Positions 36,301-47,230 of a stretch of DNA of 64,000 bases are shown in pieces (position 1 is the first letter of the stretch; every line of letters starts with the position of its first letter). The notes beneath the pieces are model-generated. The model did not search any database and was not told the origin of the DNA. It saw only the letters and a program-made list of their open reading frames with translations. Both the position numbers and the translations under genes were made by a program. Origin of the DNA: Platanthera guangdongensis (taxonomy: Eukaryota; Streptophyta; Magnoliopsida; Asparagales; Orchidaceae); assembly GCA_039583875.1 (NCBI GenBank), contig CM077150.1, forward strand, positions 3,614,332 to 3,678,331, given 5' to 3'.

Positions 36301-39300
36301 CTCTTTTGATACCGCCCGCGCCCTCATCCTCTTTCAGGACAACTCGCCCTCACTAACAATCACTTTGTCGACCATTTATTGGCTTATCCCATCAAGTTCT
36401 TCGACTGACCTCCCAATATCTGCTCTTGATGCATGTGGTCGGGGATGCTTTGATTTCTCGATCCGTGGCAATGCTTTTGGTGGTCGCGGACCCTTTCATC
36501 ATTCCTCTGCATCGTCGGCTGAAGCCCCCACTCCTCTCACTGACTCCAAGGATGGCCAAGGTCACCTATCTGCGGCTGAATTGACTCTCTTACGTCTACA
36601 CCTCACAGGGAGCACTCACCAATCTTTCTCTCCCCTCGGGTTTATCCTTACTATCTCACTCTGGTTCTTGGATTGCTGACTTGGGTGCTTCCAACCATAT
36701 GTCTAAAGACGACCCCTTTGATCTCCGACCTATGCCCCACAAATGGCTCTACAATACCGGTTTTGTGATCCACTGATCTCTCGCTCTCCCACACATTACA
36801 TTTACATAACACCTTAATAGTTCATGATATTTGTCATAATCTTTTTTCCATTTGCTAACTAACTCAAGATCTCTCCTACTCTGTAACATTTTTCCTCTCA
36901 CTTTGTGATATAGGACCTGCCGATGAAACAACAAATGGGGGGGGGGACATGAGCAAAATGGTTTGTACTATGTGGATTAGATGCCCTGTACCTCCATGAG
37001 CACCTCGACCATCTAGTGGCACCGATTTCTCAACCATCCACCTTTATCTTCCCCGCGCCTTATGTTACCTAGTATTTGTTTTTTCAGATTTTTGTTGTGA
37101 GCCATGCATCTTAGGCAAACATCATCGTTATAATTTCTCTCCTAGTTCCTCGAATCATTGTAAACACATATTTTTTTTAGTTCATAGTGATGTTTGAGGA
37201 TCTCTTAAACTTCCCAGTGTTGGTGGTTTTAATTACTTTATTATATTTATTGATGATCACTTTCGCGTGTTATATTTATTACACTCTCGAATTGAGGGTC
37301 TCTCATTCCTTCAAATATTTTATGCTGAAATCCTGACTCAATTCAATAGATTGGTAAATGCTCCGATCTAACAATGCAAACGATACCTCAACAGACCCCT
37401 TCAAAAGTTCTTTCGCTCTCATGAAATTCTTCACCAAACTACATGCCCATATACCCATCAACAAAATGGAATGACTGAGCGCAAAAACCGTCATCTCTTG
37501 GAATTTTTCCGCTCCTTAACTCTCCATATGAATGTTCTAAAACATTATTGGAACGCCGTGCTGCTAACCGCATGCTTTTATACTAATCGCATGTCATCCC
37601 ATATTCTACGCAACTAAACCCTGTTCTCTACCGTATATCCACAAACTACGATCTTCCCCCTCACTCTCAAAGCCTTTGGATGTCTTTGTTACTCTCACAT
37701 CCTATCCCTCATTCGCGATAAACTTGATCCTCGAACTCAACATATCTTGTTTATCGACTACTCTCGAACTCGGCGGGGTTATGTTTGCTTTGACCCTGAC
37801 ACCCACCATACCATTGTTTCATGTGATGTGACTTTCCTTGCAAACATCATATTTCCCCTACAATCCTTAAAGCTCGCTTGGGAGAAAAAGGTTTTGCTTT
37901 GCAATTTGGGACTAACTATACATACACATTCTCACTAGTTGTCAAATTATCTACTGTACACGTCGTCTTGTCAATCATCGTTTTCAAAAGATGGTCTCTT
38001 CATCTGCTAGATGTGAAAATGCATTTCTCAATGATGATCTTTCTGAAATCATTTATATGCAACAACACCCTCCTGGCTTTTAGCTATCGGGGAAGTTTAT
38101 AGTTTGTCTATTAAAGAAGTCTATTTATGGTCAGAAACAATCACCACGAGCATGATTTGATAAATTTAACACTCTCCTATATCAAATGGGCTTTATCAGA
38201 AGTGACTTCGACACATCTCTCTTCATTCATAAATTATCTCAAGGGGTTTTCGTCTTACTTATTTATGTGGATGACATCATCATTATCCGAGACGATACTG
38301 CATGCATCTCCAAGGTCAGAACATATTTGGCATCAAAATTTCATACTAAGAATCCTGGACCATTTCTTAGGAATTGAAGTATTTAGAAACCATGAACAAT
38401 TATAATTATCTCAGAGGACATACACCCTTGATCTTCTACAATTATCTCAGTGGACGTACACCCTTGATCTTCTAGCTGAAACAGACAATCTCAGGCGCAA
38501 ACTTTTAGATACGCCAATGGACTCTAACACCAAAATTTCTCATCTGGAATCTTCTGCTGACCCGTTGTCTGATCTAGGCCAGTATAAACAACTAGTTGGG
38601 AAACTCATTTATCTCACCATCGCTCGATCTGATATAGCATTCACATTCAACACTGTGAGTCAATATATACAAACTCCTTTGACCTCTCATATGAATGCTG
38701 TGAACATAATTTTACGCTATCTGAAAGGAAGTAATGGCGAGGACTTCTCTATAAACCATCGTCACAATTGTCACTCACAACCTTTTCTAATGCAGATTTG
38801 CGGGCTAGATTGAGGATTGAAGATCTACGAGCAGTCATAATATTCTTGGGGGATAAACCTGTAACTTGGCGTTGTGTGTAACAAAAAGATGTTGCTCGTT
38901 CATCTGCTGAGGCTGAATATAGAGTCATGGCACGAACCATCTTTGAGCTGGTATGACTCAACTCTCTCTTGAAGGAATTGAGAATTCAAATGACACAAAC
39001 TATCCTCTACCGCGACAACATGGCTGCAATTCACATTGTTGAAAACCCAGTATTTCATGAAAAGACTAAACATATTAAAATTGACCGTCACTTCATTAGA
39101 GACAGGAAAGGAAAATGTGCTATTCCAACATGTACCATCCACAAAATAGATTGAATACACCCTTACAAAGCCTCTTTCTCGAAACCCCTTCATATGTTTT
39201 ACATCTAATCTTGGCATGATCAATATCTATGCTCCAGCTTGTGGGGGAGTGTTGAAGAATATTAAGCTCAAGATGACAACCCATCCTAAAGGTCCACTTT

Positions 39301-42300
39301 CACGTTACCTTTGCAAGGAAGCGAACTCTCCTACATAAAACATTGCGAGGAATTGTGTTGTAATGTTTTCTTTCCTTGTCTCGATCTCTCCATAGCTAGT
39401 GCAAAGCCTGACAGCTCAACCATTGAAAAATAGCCTAAAGCCATAATCTCTGTCATTGAAAAAAAAACCTAAAGTCATAATCCCTGTCATACTTAGCTCA
39501 TGTGAAAGGCCGGACTCTATTGTTGGTCGATGTATATCATTCTCTTTCTCACTTTACTTTCTTTAATAACACAATTGGTGGTCCAATCAATGCTCTTTGT
39601 TAGGGATGAGAGCGGATTTGTTGCTCTTTGTGTGTTAAGCGTCATTCAATCATAGAGATTTACTCAATTCCGGGCTCCACTCCTTGTTGCATATATCTTT
39701 CCCTGTCCCCTAAATCTTAAACCCAAAACCTGAAAACCCTAATCCCTGAAAAACCAAAACCCAAAATTTCTTTCTTACAGTGACTTCATCTTCTATGTAA
39801 TTTGCTTTGCCTGAAATTCTGGCAGATAGTACACTTTTTTCTATATAATAAGATTTGGGTGCTCCCTGCAGGTATTTTAAGAGAGTGAGACCTCCATATT
39901 CCAATGGGCGAGTGAAAGGCGCGGCAATAAAGAGGACAAGTGAACGATCATGATGTACGAACCCTAAACCCTAATATACTAAATAGGCTGGCTTATCTCA
40001 ATATGCTCCAAATCCTTGCTGAAAGCACAACTACGTGCTGGCATTTGAGTCAAGTAGTGGCACTGACACGTCTGCTACTACTTCAGGCTCCTCGGCTCAC
40101 TTCGGTCTTTCTCCCGAGGCTCGTGTCTCAACAACACAAAAGGAGGGTTTCGTTCGTTATAGGACTTGACCAAACATCACACGACATGGGTTGACGACAA
40201 CCATGCAGCACCTGCATGAAATCCAATACCATCTCGTTAAGGACACGCCGACTGGGGTTTGAGTCAAGTAGTGGCACTGACACGTCCGCTACTACTTCAG
40301 CCTCCCCGGCTCACTTTGGTATTTCTCCCGAGGCTCGTGTCTCAACAACACAAAAGGAGGGTTTCGTTCGTTATAGGACTTGACCAAACATCTCACGACA
40401 CGGGCTGACGACAACCATGCAACACCTGCATGAAAGCCAATACCATCTCGTTAAGGACATGCGACAGGGGTTTAAGTTCTATATAAATGATACGTGTGTT
40501 TTTTGATATGGGATGACTATGTTCTCATCGTGTCCCTCACATGTATGGCCTTTTGCCACTAACACATGACCTTTTTTAATTGTATGACATGAGAGTGAAC
40601 TATTGGGCTCAATGCGCTCTAATACATATTAAAACCCCATGTATCAATAACTCAAAATCAATTGGTTGTAAGCGGAGAGCCCATGGTCTACATCAATGTG
40701 ACATGAGCTTCTCAATATGACACTGTATTTTCAGCACATTATTACTTAATGCAAGAGATTTCATGTTGTTTCTTATTGTAATCTATTGGACTTGACTAAT
40801 AGAGGCTTAAAGTATTTCTTTGGCCTTCTAAAGATTGAGAATGCCCCATGTTTTATTATGGCAGATGTATAGGGGACAGCTTAAAGATGGTTCACTCATT
40901 GCAATAAGATGCTTGAAACTGAAAAAATGCCACACTTCCCAGAACTTCAATCGTCATATCGAGCTGATTTCGAAGCTTAGACATCGACATTTGGTTAGCG
41001 CTCTTGGTCACTGCTTTGAGTATTGTCTCGAGGACTCTAGTGTCAGCATGCTATTTCTCATTTTCGAGTACGTATCCAATGGAACTCTAAGAAGCAATAT
41101 TTCAGGTAATTAAAGCTTCTTGTCTGGTCAGCAATTGCCATGCTATTACTTTTAGTTTCCATTTGGTTGGACGAAAATGGGGCTTTGGAGATGGAATTGA
41201 AGGTCCAATTCTAATGAAAATGGAGCTCCTATTCTAATTCCAGAGCACCAATTTTGTTCAAACGAATGGATCTTCAGATAAAGAGGGACACAGAGCGAGA
41301 GTGAAGGACCAAGGATTTTTCTGATTATATATGATTTTGAGGGTGCTCCAGGACAAAAGCTTTCATGGACACAGAGAATAGCAGCTGCCATTGGTGTGGC
41401 CAAGGGCATCCAGTTTCTGCATGCAGGAATCATGCCTGGTCTATTTGCAAATGATTTGAAGATAACAAATGTACTCCTGGACCAGGATCTTGTTACAAAA
41501 ATCTGCAGCTACAATATTCCAGTGCTTGCTGAGATAAAGGACAAGGTTGGAACGATTTAATACGTTTGCGATATTACTTTGGCTAGAGAACTTGTGTCCC
41601 CGTTGTTCAAAGATCGTTATTTAACTATCCAACTTTGTGGCTCCATGCAGGTGATATCTAAAACTTCTCCGGCTTTTACAGATCATATAGATAGGTACTT
41701 TGTTGCAATACTTGTGAGCAATACTTTGTTGTATGTTCATAAACTGGTGCCTACGGCACATGATATTTTTGTGCTCAGTGTGTGACATTGACAATACCCG
41801 ATCTCCATTTGAGCAACGGCGCATGAGAGAATTATGTGCACGTCCGCTAGTATCTATGAACAACGCATTTATTGTTTGATTTTATGCGAGTCCTATGTAT
41901 TAAAAAAATCATGTTTTCTATTAGATCAGTTGGACAACTTGGATTGAAATTGCAAGGCTCTGATTCATTTGATGTTCCTATTTCAGAACTATGATCAACA
42001 CAATTTTTCCTTTTAATTTAGTATATATTTGCATGATAGCTCATTGTTTAACTGATCTTATCTATTAATTATTATGATGACCATACAAGACTTTCTGCAG
42101 AACAATGCATGAAGAAAAAATTGACATCTATGACTTTGGTGTCATCTTATTGGAAATCATATCTGGAAGGCCTGTTACATCACGCAATGACGCAAAATTA
42201 ATGAAACATCAGGTATCAATTTTTTTTTTAATTTTCTTGATTTTTTTTCACTTCAACCACTTTTTATCAACATATCTTGTTAAAGTAACTGCAGTAACTA

Positions 42301-43234
42301 ATAGTTAGGGTGTGATTCAAAGGGAAAACCAATGTTGGTCCTGCAATCAGCATCCCATTCTAACTTAAAAGCTCAAGCATGTTCCCGAGGACGTGTCAGT
42401 CATTACTTGACCTCAAAGTAGTATTTGTTCGAATCAAAACATCCTATCTAAAACCAATTGGCTTGAGGTGGATATGTCCGAGATCTACATTAACTGCACA
42501 AGGATAAGTTGGTCTTTTAATGTAGGGTCTTGGGCCTCTAACATATGGTCGTTAGGCCTAGCCTGCTCTAACACCGTGTTAGAAACATCCAACCTAAAAT
42601 AAATTGGTTAGTGGTGGAAATGTCGGGATCTGTATTAAGTGCTCAAGGCTATTTTCAATGTACCCCACCTCACGTGTAGGGTCTTTGGTCTCTCACACTT
42701 GGATCAATTTTTGTTAATTGGGCGACCTGAAATGGGCCGTTAGGCTAGGCTGCTCTATTACTTTGGTAGAGTCCAAACATCTAATTTAAAACCAATTGGT
42801 TGAAGGTGGAGAGGTGAGAGATTTATATTAATTACATAAGGCTATGTTAGTTTCCTGTTGTACACATACAAATATTCCCTATTCTCATTCTTTGATCCAT
42901 TTCAGCATACTATATCTCATGTAACCCTCTTTGATAGTTACAAGAAAGTATAACTGCTGATGGTTCTGCGAGGAGGAGAAGCGTCGTCGATCCAGTGGTG
43001 CGCAAGACCTGTTGTGGCGAGTCACTGAAGACTGTAATCGAGATTTGCATTCGATGCTTGTCAGAGGAGGCTGCCGAAAGACCTTCAGTCGAAGATGTGC
43101 TGTGGAACTTGCATTTTGCTACCCAGGTGCAAGATGGATGGAGGGGAGATTCTAATAGCAGTGAAGATTCACCGCTATCATCACATAATCCGCTATCACC
43201 ACATACTCCGGCACTACAAATTTCTGAAGGCTAG
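25997..43234 (+). CDS. LRR receptor-like pseudokinase (At3g03770 type), seven exons, 784 aa
   Basis: Exons are 25997-27329, 27508-27641, 40865-41105, 41352-41545, 41651-41694, 42101-42212 and 42938-43234. All borders are GT-AG, and the 2355 nt equal 785 codons with no internal stop. Residues 1-27 form a signal peptide, followed by about ten leucine-rich repeats to near 350 and a transmembrane helix at about 389-413. A kinase-like fold lies at about 470-735 and an acidic Ser/Pro tail at the end. The Gly loop (GKGSLG) is kept, but the VAIK lysine is Arg504 and DFG reads SYN (622-624). HRD reads AND with the Asp kept (604). This fits the plant family of probable inactive LRR kinases at the plasma membrane; the ligand is unknown. 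Exon 5 is only 44 nt but its phase fits exactly. Confidence 0.88.
27331..27371 (+). repeat. (CT)n(CA)n microsatellite at the start of intron 1
   Basis: The splice donor GTACT (27330) is followed at once by (CT)n then (CA)n. Intron 1 is 178 bp (27330-27507). Translation reading through it would give a Ser-Leu/His-Thr repeat and then a stop. Confidence 0.85.
27951..28043 (+). repeat. 31-bp tandem repeat, three copies
   Basis: The unit GAATGAAATTGAAATTTTAA plus ATATAAAAAGT repeats at 27951, 27982 and 28013 with one or two differences. Confidence 0.85.
28696..33841 (-). mobile_element. Ty1/copia retrotransposon in intron 2, 5,146 bp
   Basis: The LTRs are 28696-28890 (195 bp) and 33630-33841 (212 bp, with a small extra segment), flanked by GATTT at 28691-28695 and 33842-33846. 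On the minus strand the right LTR is followed by TGGTATCAGAGTC (33629-33617), a Met-tRNA primer site. The left LTR is preceded by the polypurine tract GAGGGGGAG. The LTR ends are AGT...ACT rather than TG...CA. It is antisense to the host gene. Confidence 0.9.
29000..33285 (-). pseudogene. gag-pol: Copia polyprotein of the intron 2 element, broken
   Basis: From 33285 downwards: gag (about 33285-32590, frameshifted near 33000); zinc knuckle CDYCGRKGHTREVC near 32430; protease with the DSG motif changed to D-F-G; integrase (31650-30650) with stops; RT with YVDDIVIIG near 29850; RNase H (29484-29000). The gag-protease-integrase-RT-RNase H order defines Ty1/copia. Several stops and frameshifts break it. 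Confidence 0.85.
33847..34293. other. Interval between copia element and solo LTR
   Basis: No gene is supported. It is rich in CGAGCTC/CGAGTTC-type words also seen just right of the solo LTR (35642-35760), which suggests the solo LTR split one older sequence, possibly the leader of the decayed plus-strand copia element. Confidence 0.4.
34294..35641 (-). mobile_element. Probable solo LTR, 1,348 bp
   Basis: It starts TGTAACACC and ends GGTGTTGCA, nearly perfect inverted termini. There is no coding sequence and no second LTR nearby. The flanking pentamers CATTG and CTTCG do not match, so the TSD has decayed or the ends are slightly off. The start and a shared CGGTCGGGTC word relate it to the LTR at 5359. 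Orientation is inferred from that relation. Confidence 0.5.
35778..39154 (+). pseudogene. gag-pol: Decayed sense-strand copia gag-pol in intron 2
   Basis: Recognisable pieces in order: gag from ATG 35778 to about 36356; protease region near 36655 (LWFLDC then a broken motif); GAG-preintegrase and integrase fragments 37090-37800; RT with YVDDIIII near 38265; RNase H from 38517 with IYLTIARSDIAF and, near 39010-39100, DNMAAIHIVENPVFHEKTKH. Many stops and frameshifts. A 38-bp duplication lies at about 38401-38475. A polypurine tract (GTGGGGGAG) at 39241-39249 precedes a TGTTGAAG LTR start at 39250. Confidence 0.78.
39250..39620 (+). repeat. 3' LTR of the decayed copia element (right end uncertain)
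   Basis: The LTR starts TGTTGAAGAATATTAAG directly after the polypurine tract. I could not find the matching 5' LTR, nor a clear end, so the end is only a guess. Confidence 0.45.
40047..40465 (+). repeat. 214-bp tandem duplication in intron 2
   Basis: A segment starting GAGTCAAGTAGTGGCACTGA occurs at 40047 and again at 40261, with about ten differences over its length. The interval 39620-40046 has nothing recognisable except a CCCTAAACCCTAA telomere-like word near 39961. Confidence 0.85.
42380..42860 (+). repeat. Diverged repeats in the last intron
   Basis: Three imperfect blocks, each with AAAACATC/AAACATC, then CCAATTGG or AAATTGG, a GGTGGA word and an ACATTAA/ATATTAA word, lie near 42430, 42590 and 42780. 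They look like old fragments of one element. The splice sites are unaffected. Confidence 0.4.
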
Positions 43235-43367
43235 AGCCTATTGCCACCATAAAGTGTAAGTTCAAGCTGTTTATGATTCTCAAACAAATATTTAAAAAAT
43301 TTGTTTTTCATGCCTACTGATAATGCTATTATGGATATGATTATTCTTTAATATCTGTGTTTATTAA

Positions 43368-43590
43368 AGCTCTCTTTGGCGCTGTGGTGGCAGTCGTGAA
43401 TGCAGTGGTTACGAACCGTTGTTCGTGAATGTTCGACCTCACCTAAGGAAATTCGTCCACTTTTATGTTTAAAACTAGTGTTCTTTTCTTGTGGCGGTAA
43501 TAACCATTGTTATGCCAAACATACATTTTATGACAATGGGGTTTTTGTCCAAACTCACCGGAGCAAAAATGCAATTTTAGAAATATTTAG
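43368..43590 (-). mobile_element. Decayed Tourist-like MITE, inverse orientation
   Basis: Reverse-complemented, it matches the MITEs at 46787 and 50650, including the words GTTCGTAAC, AACATAAA and TTGTCCAAACTCA. The right terminus is eroded. It lies just downstream of the receptor-like gene. Confidence 0.6.
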
Positions 43591-44093
43591 AATGTTCTAC
43601 ATAAGTTTAATTATGCATTAAAATGTGTATTCTGATGTAAACCAGGTTTTATTGTATTTACTTTTCTTTAAAAAGTTGACTTTTCAAAAAATATATTGTT
43701 ACGGGCCTACTTCCGTAACGGTGGTACTCGTCAGAATGGTGGCCGGAGGTGGAGATGCGGGGTATGACGGAGATACCGTGGAGCCGGAATCGCGGCTGCC
43801 TAGGCGGGGTTGCTCATTGGAGGAGAGAGCCACCAGTTATCTCACTACAAGGTACAAGAAACTAGAACTTCATTTTATTCCCCAACACATACAATACTCA
43901 TGTCTTTATATAGGCTTACAACTCTAATAAGACAAGCATAATAATAAGGATAAAATAATACGCAGTAACATCTCATAACAACTCGTAACATAATACGAAG
44001 TCCGTAATATCTCGTAACATAATACGCGTGAACAGTCCGTAACACCATCCGTAACATCTCATCCGTTCCCCAAAAAGAGTTTGCTCACAAACT

Positions 44094-45209
44094 CTATCTG
44101 ATGCCCTCGTCGTCAGAGTCCTCGACATGTAGGTAGAAGAGCCAGGTGCACCTGTGACCGCGAGTGTACTGCTCGTCGCAATTAAAACATAGTCACTGGG
44201 CGCGTCATTGCATCATCTCAACACGAGATAATCGGCGGATTGGTGGAGTTGGAGGACCTTCGATCCGGCCCTGTGGGACGATGTTGGTGGGGGGCGGGTA
44301 AGCATCATGTGCTAGCTGGAGGCGACGATCGCAGAGCCGCGCCAGACTCATAGCAGTCACTAAGTCTGGAGGGGCCTCAAACTCAACATCTAGTTGCAGT
44401 CGTTCGCGAAGTCCCGCGGTGAAAATGTCAACCTGCATATCCGGGGCAAGAGGGACATGCGCCAAGATAAGCTGAAATTGTTCCAGGTACTCGTCCACGG
44501 TACCAGTTTGACAGAGATATGTGAGTGCGCCGAGGGAGTTACTGGGGATAGGAGGTCCGAAACGCAAGTTGCAGAGTCGCTTGAAGTCGTCCCAAATCAG
44601 ATTCGGCCGTTCGGTGAGAAGTCGAGAATCACATAAAACAGCGGAGTCGAGCATGTGGAAAGATGCTAAATGGACCCGATCTGCTGCCGGAGTTTGCTGG
44701 TGGCCGAAGAATTGCTTGCACTTGGCGAGCCAACTCAAGGGATCCATTTTCCCATCATAGGTTGGAAATTCCAATCTGGTATAGCGTGGTACAATCATTG
44801 TGTCAGGGTGAGCGAGGACTGGCGGCGGCGGCTCGTGAACGGTTAGAGGCGGGGCAGTGCGGAGAAGTGGTTGTGCCTGACTGCTGCTGGCATGATCGTG
44901 TGTGGGGGCGGTAGACAGATCATCGATGCGCTTGGAGAGCGCAATAATGGCCTCCTGATGACGGTCCGCGTTGGCAGCGTGCGCCGCTTGTTGCGCCGCT
45001 TGTTGCGCCATGATGGTCTGCCACATGGTCATAATCTGACTTAGTTGGTCCGGCGAGTCGCCCATAGTGCGGGAGGAGCGAGAAGAGGAGCGGGTGACCG
45101 GGCGGTCGAAGTGCGCCGGCTCAGATAACTGAGAGTGGCCGCGAGCACCGCGGTGACGCCCAATATTGGCACAATTAATGGCACCAAAAGAGAAGGGCTG
45201 AGTAGTCAC
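44094..45209 (-). pseudogene. gag: Ty3/gypsy-type gag of the TR-GAG element, with two stops before the zinc knuckle
   Basis: A 334-codon frame (45209-44205) holds a capsid domain with the WLAKCKQFFGHQQTP block typical of chromovirus-type gags. Two in-frame stops (TGA 44205-44207 and another TGA four codons on) separate it from an otherwise open zinc knuckle, CFNCDEQYTRGHRC, ending at 44094. The protein as read would be capsid-only. Confidence 0.82.
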
Positions 45210-45881
45210 TAGGGCTGAGGGAATTTAGAAATGTGGGCGGGGAAATTTAATAGCGGATGGAATTAGAAGGCAGCTGCTAAATAAATAATAGTGGGGAAGA
45301 GAATAGTGGTGGGGTCCACAGGAGTAAAGGAAATTTAATAGCTGGAGGTATGAGCGGGGTGGGCTCGATGAAACCAAACAAACAGAGGCGGATTTTTTTG
45401 TTCTTCTTTGTATGCTAGGGATGGAAGGCGCGGGGCTCGAAATGAGCAGAGGCACGCGTAAAGACTGCTGGAGTTTCTGCCAGGGCTCGAGGAGGAATGA
45501 ATGCAGGGCGGCGTGCGTCGCTGGATTGGCAGAAAATGTCGGGGCCACAACCTCGGCGTGCGTCACTGGTTTGACGGAGGTGGTGCGGCGCACAAGCTCG
45601 ACAAGGGCGGATGTTCTGGACGCTGTCTGCGAAGACGAGGGCAGTGAGGAAGGACCTCGGCGTGCGTCGCTGGATTGACGAAGGTGGCGCGGCTCACAAG
45701 CTCGACGGGGACGGCTGTTCTGGACGCTGTCTGCGGAGACGGTGGCAGAGGAGTGCACTGTGTCTTTGCGGCGGTGGTTTTGGCGACGAAATGAGCAGGG
45801 CTGTGTTCGCCGTGGCACTCGGGGTGGTTGTGTGACGTGAGTCGGCGTGAAAAAAAGACCGAGATCCCTCTGATACCAAGT
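45210..45881 (-). other. Leader region of the TR-GAG element
   Basis: Sequence between the primer site and the gag ATG. It contains two imperfect copies of a block around TCACTGGTTTGACGGAGGTG / TCGCTGGATTGACGAAGGTG (near 45560 and 45670). No supported gene. Confidence 0.5.
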
Positions 45882-46786
45882 TGTTACAGGCCTACTTCCG
45901 TAACGGTGGTACTCGTCGGAATGGTGGCCGGAGGTGGAGATGCGGGGTATGGCGGAGATACCGTGAAGCCGGAACCGTGGCTGCCTAGGCGTGGTTGCTC
46001 GTTGGAGGAGAGAGCCGCCAATTATCTCACTACAAGGGACAAGAAACTAGAACTTCATTTCATTCCCCAACACATACAATACCCATGCCTTTATATAGGC
46101 TTACAACTATGATAAGACAAACATAATAATAAGGATAAAATAATACGCAGTAACATCTCATAACAACTCGTAACATAATACGAAGTCCGTAATATCTCGT
46201 AACATAATACGCGTGAACAGTTCGTAACACCGTCCGTAACATATATATATTCAATATACATATGGAGACGAATAGTCATTTCAAAGGCTATATAAAGTCT
46301 TGTTTGTGCCATCATGCAATGGATCAGTAACTCAATATTTCAGCGTTACAAAACACTGTAAGTGCCGTAATTTGAGCCTTGGATTTAGAATTGGAGGTCT
46401 ATTTTCATTATAATTGAGCATCAATTCAAAATTTGAAGCTTCATTTTCATCCAACTGAACAGACCTTTAAAGTAATCATTCTTCATTTTCTTCTTTTTCC
46501 TACACAATTTTCCTCCCACGAAAACATTTGTTGAATCATATCATCCATGTATTACTCATTTTAAATGTAATACCAAAGGAGGGCCATGGTACACCTGTTG
46601 TCTAACTCATTTTAAATGTATGGCCATGTTCAGTTAAGAAAACCTATGCTTTCAGATTGAGGGCCAATCAATTGCCATTTGTATGCAAATATATCCAGCT
46701 AGTGGATTTCGGCTAAGGCCCTTTTTGGGCGAGTGGTTGCGGTTGGAGATAGAGCTGTCGGAGATGAAGATACAACGTTATTTTTA

Positions 46787-47005
46787 TGGTCCGTTTGGCG
46801 CGTAGTTTTTGCTTCGATGAGTATGGACAAAAACGCCACTGCCATAAAATATGTTTGACATGACAACGGTTATGGCGGCCACCAAGAAAAAAAACTAATT
46901 TTGAACATAAAAATTGATGGAGTTTCGTAGGTGAGGCAGGATGTTCACGAACAATGGTTCGTAACTACGACTTTCTAGACCGCCAACGCCGTGCCAAACT
47001 GACCC
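46787..47005 (+). mobile_element. Tourist-like MITE, 219 bp
   Basis: The ends are TGGTCCGTTTGGC and, reverse-complemented, GGGTCAGTTTGGC. TTA flanks both sides (46784-46786, 47006-47008). The 3-bp TTA duplication fits PIF/Harbinger. No coding capacity. Confidence 0.75.
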
Positions 47006-47230
47006 TTAAATAGAACTCCCTCCTGCAGTTGAAATCAGGTATAAAATATCATTTCGGAGAATCAGTTGTTCCAAATGGAGGCTATTCAAAACGGGCAAAA
47101 AAATTGCATGTGTGTTTTTTTTGTGTGAAATTTGCAGTTGTGAAATAACTGTCAAACAAACAAAGCTTATAAAATTTTTGGTGTTTTGATGATTTTAGAA
47201 GTTCATCTGCTAGATCGAGATGCTCCATTC

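Larger units (their letters stand above)
27642..40864 (+). other. 13.2-kb intron 2 of the receptor-like gene, filled with retroelements
   Basis: The donor is CAG|GTTTGT and the acceptor TGGCAG|ATG. It separates the Gly-loop exon from the exon with the VAIK position. It contains a minus-strand copia element, a solo LTR, a decayed plus-strand copia element and a tandem duplication. The gap 28044-28690 holds only AT-rich unique sequence. Confidence 0.85.
43697..46241 (-). mobile_element. Gag-only LTR retrotransposon (TR-GAG type), 2,545 bp
   Basis: The LTRs 43697-44056 and 45882-46241 are each 360 bp and very similar, TGTTAC to GTAACA. The flanks are TATAT at 43692-43696 and 46242-46246. On the minus strand TTGGTATCAGAGG follows the right LTR, a Met-tRNA primer site. 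The interior holds only a gag reading frame; no protease, RT or integrase. It must use enzymes from another Ty3/gypsy element. Confidence 0.9.

Noticed and set aside
39950..39980. Telomere-like CCCTAAACCCTAA word
   Set aside because: Only two units; such words are common in plant intergenic DNA.
41546..42100. Apparent nonsense break between kinase exons (frame from 41352 hits TAA at about 41558)
   Set aside because: A 44-nt exon at 41651-41694 with AG/GT borders restores the phase exactly, so the stop is intronic.
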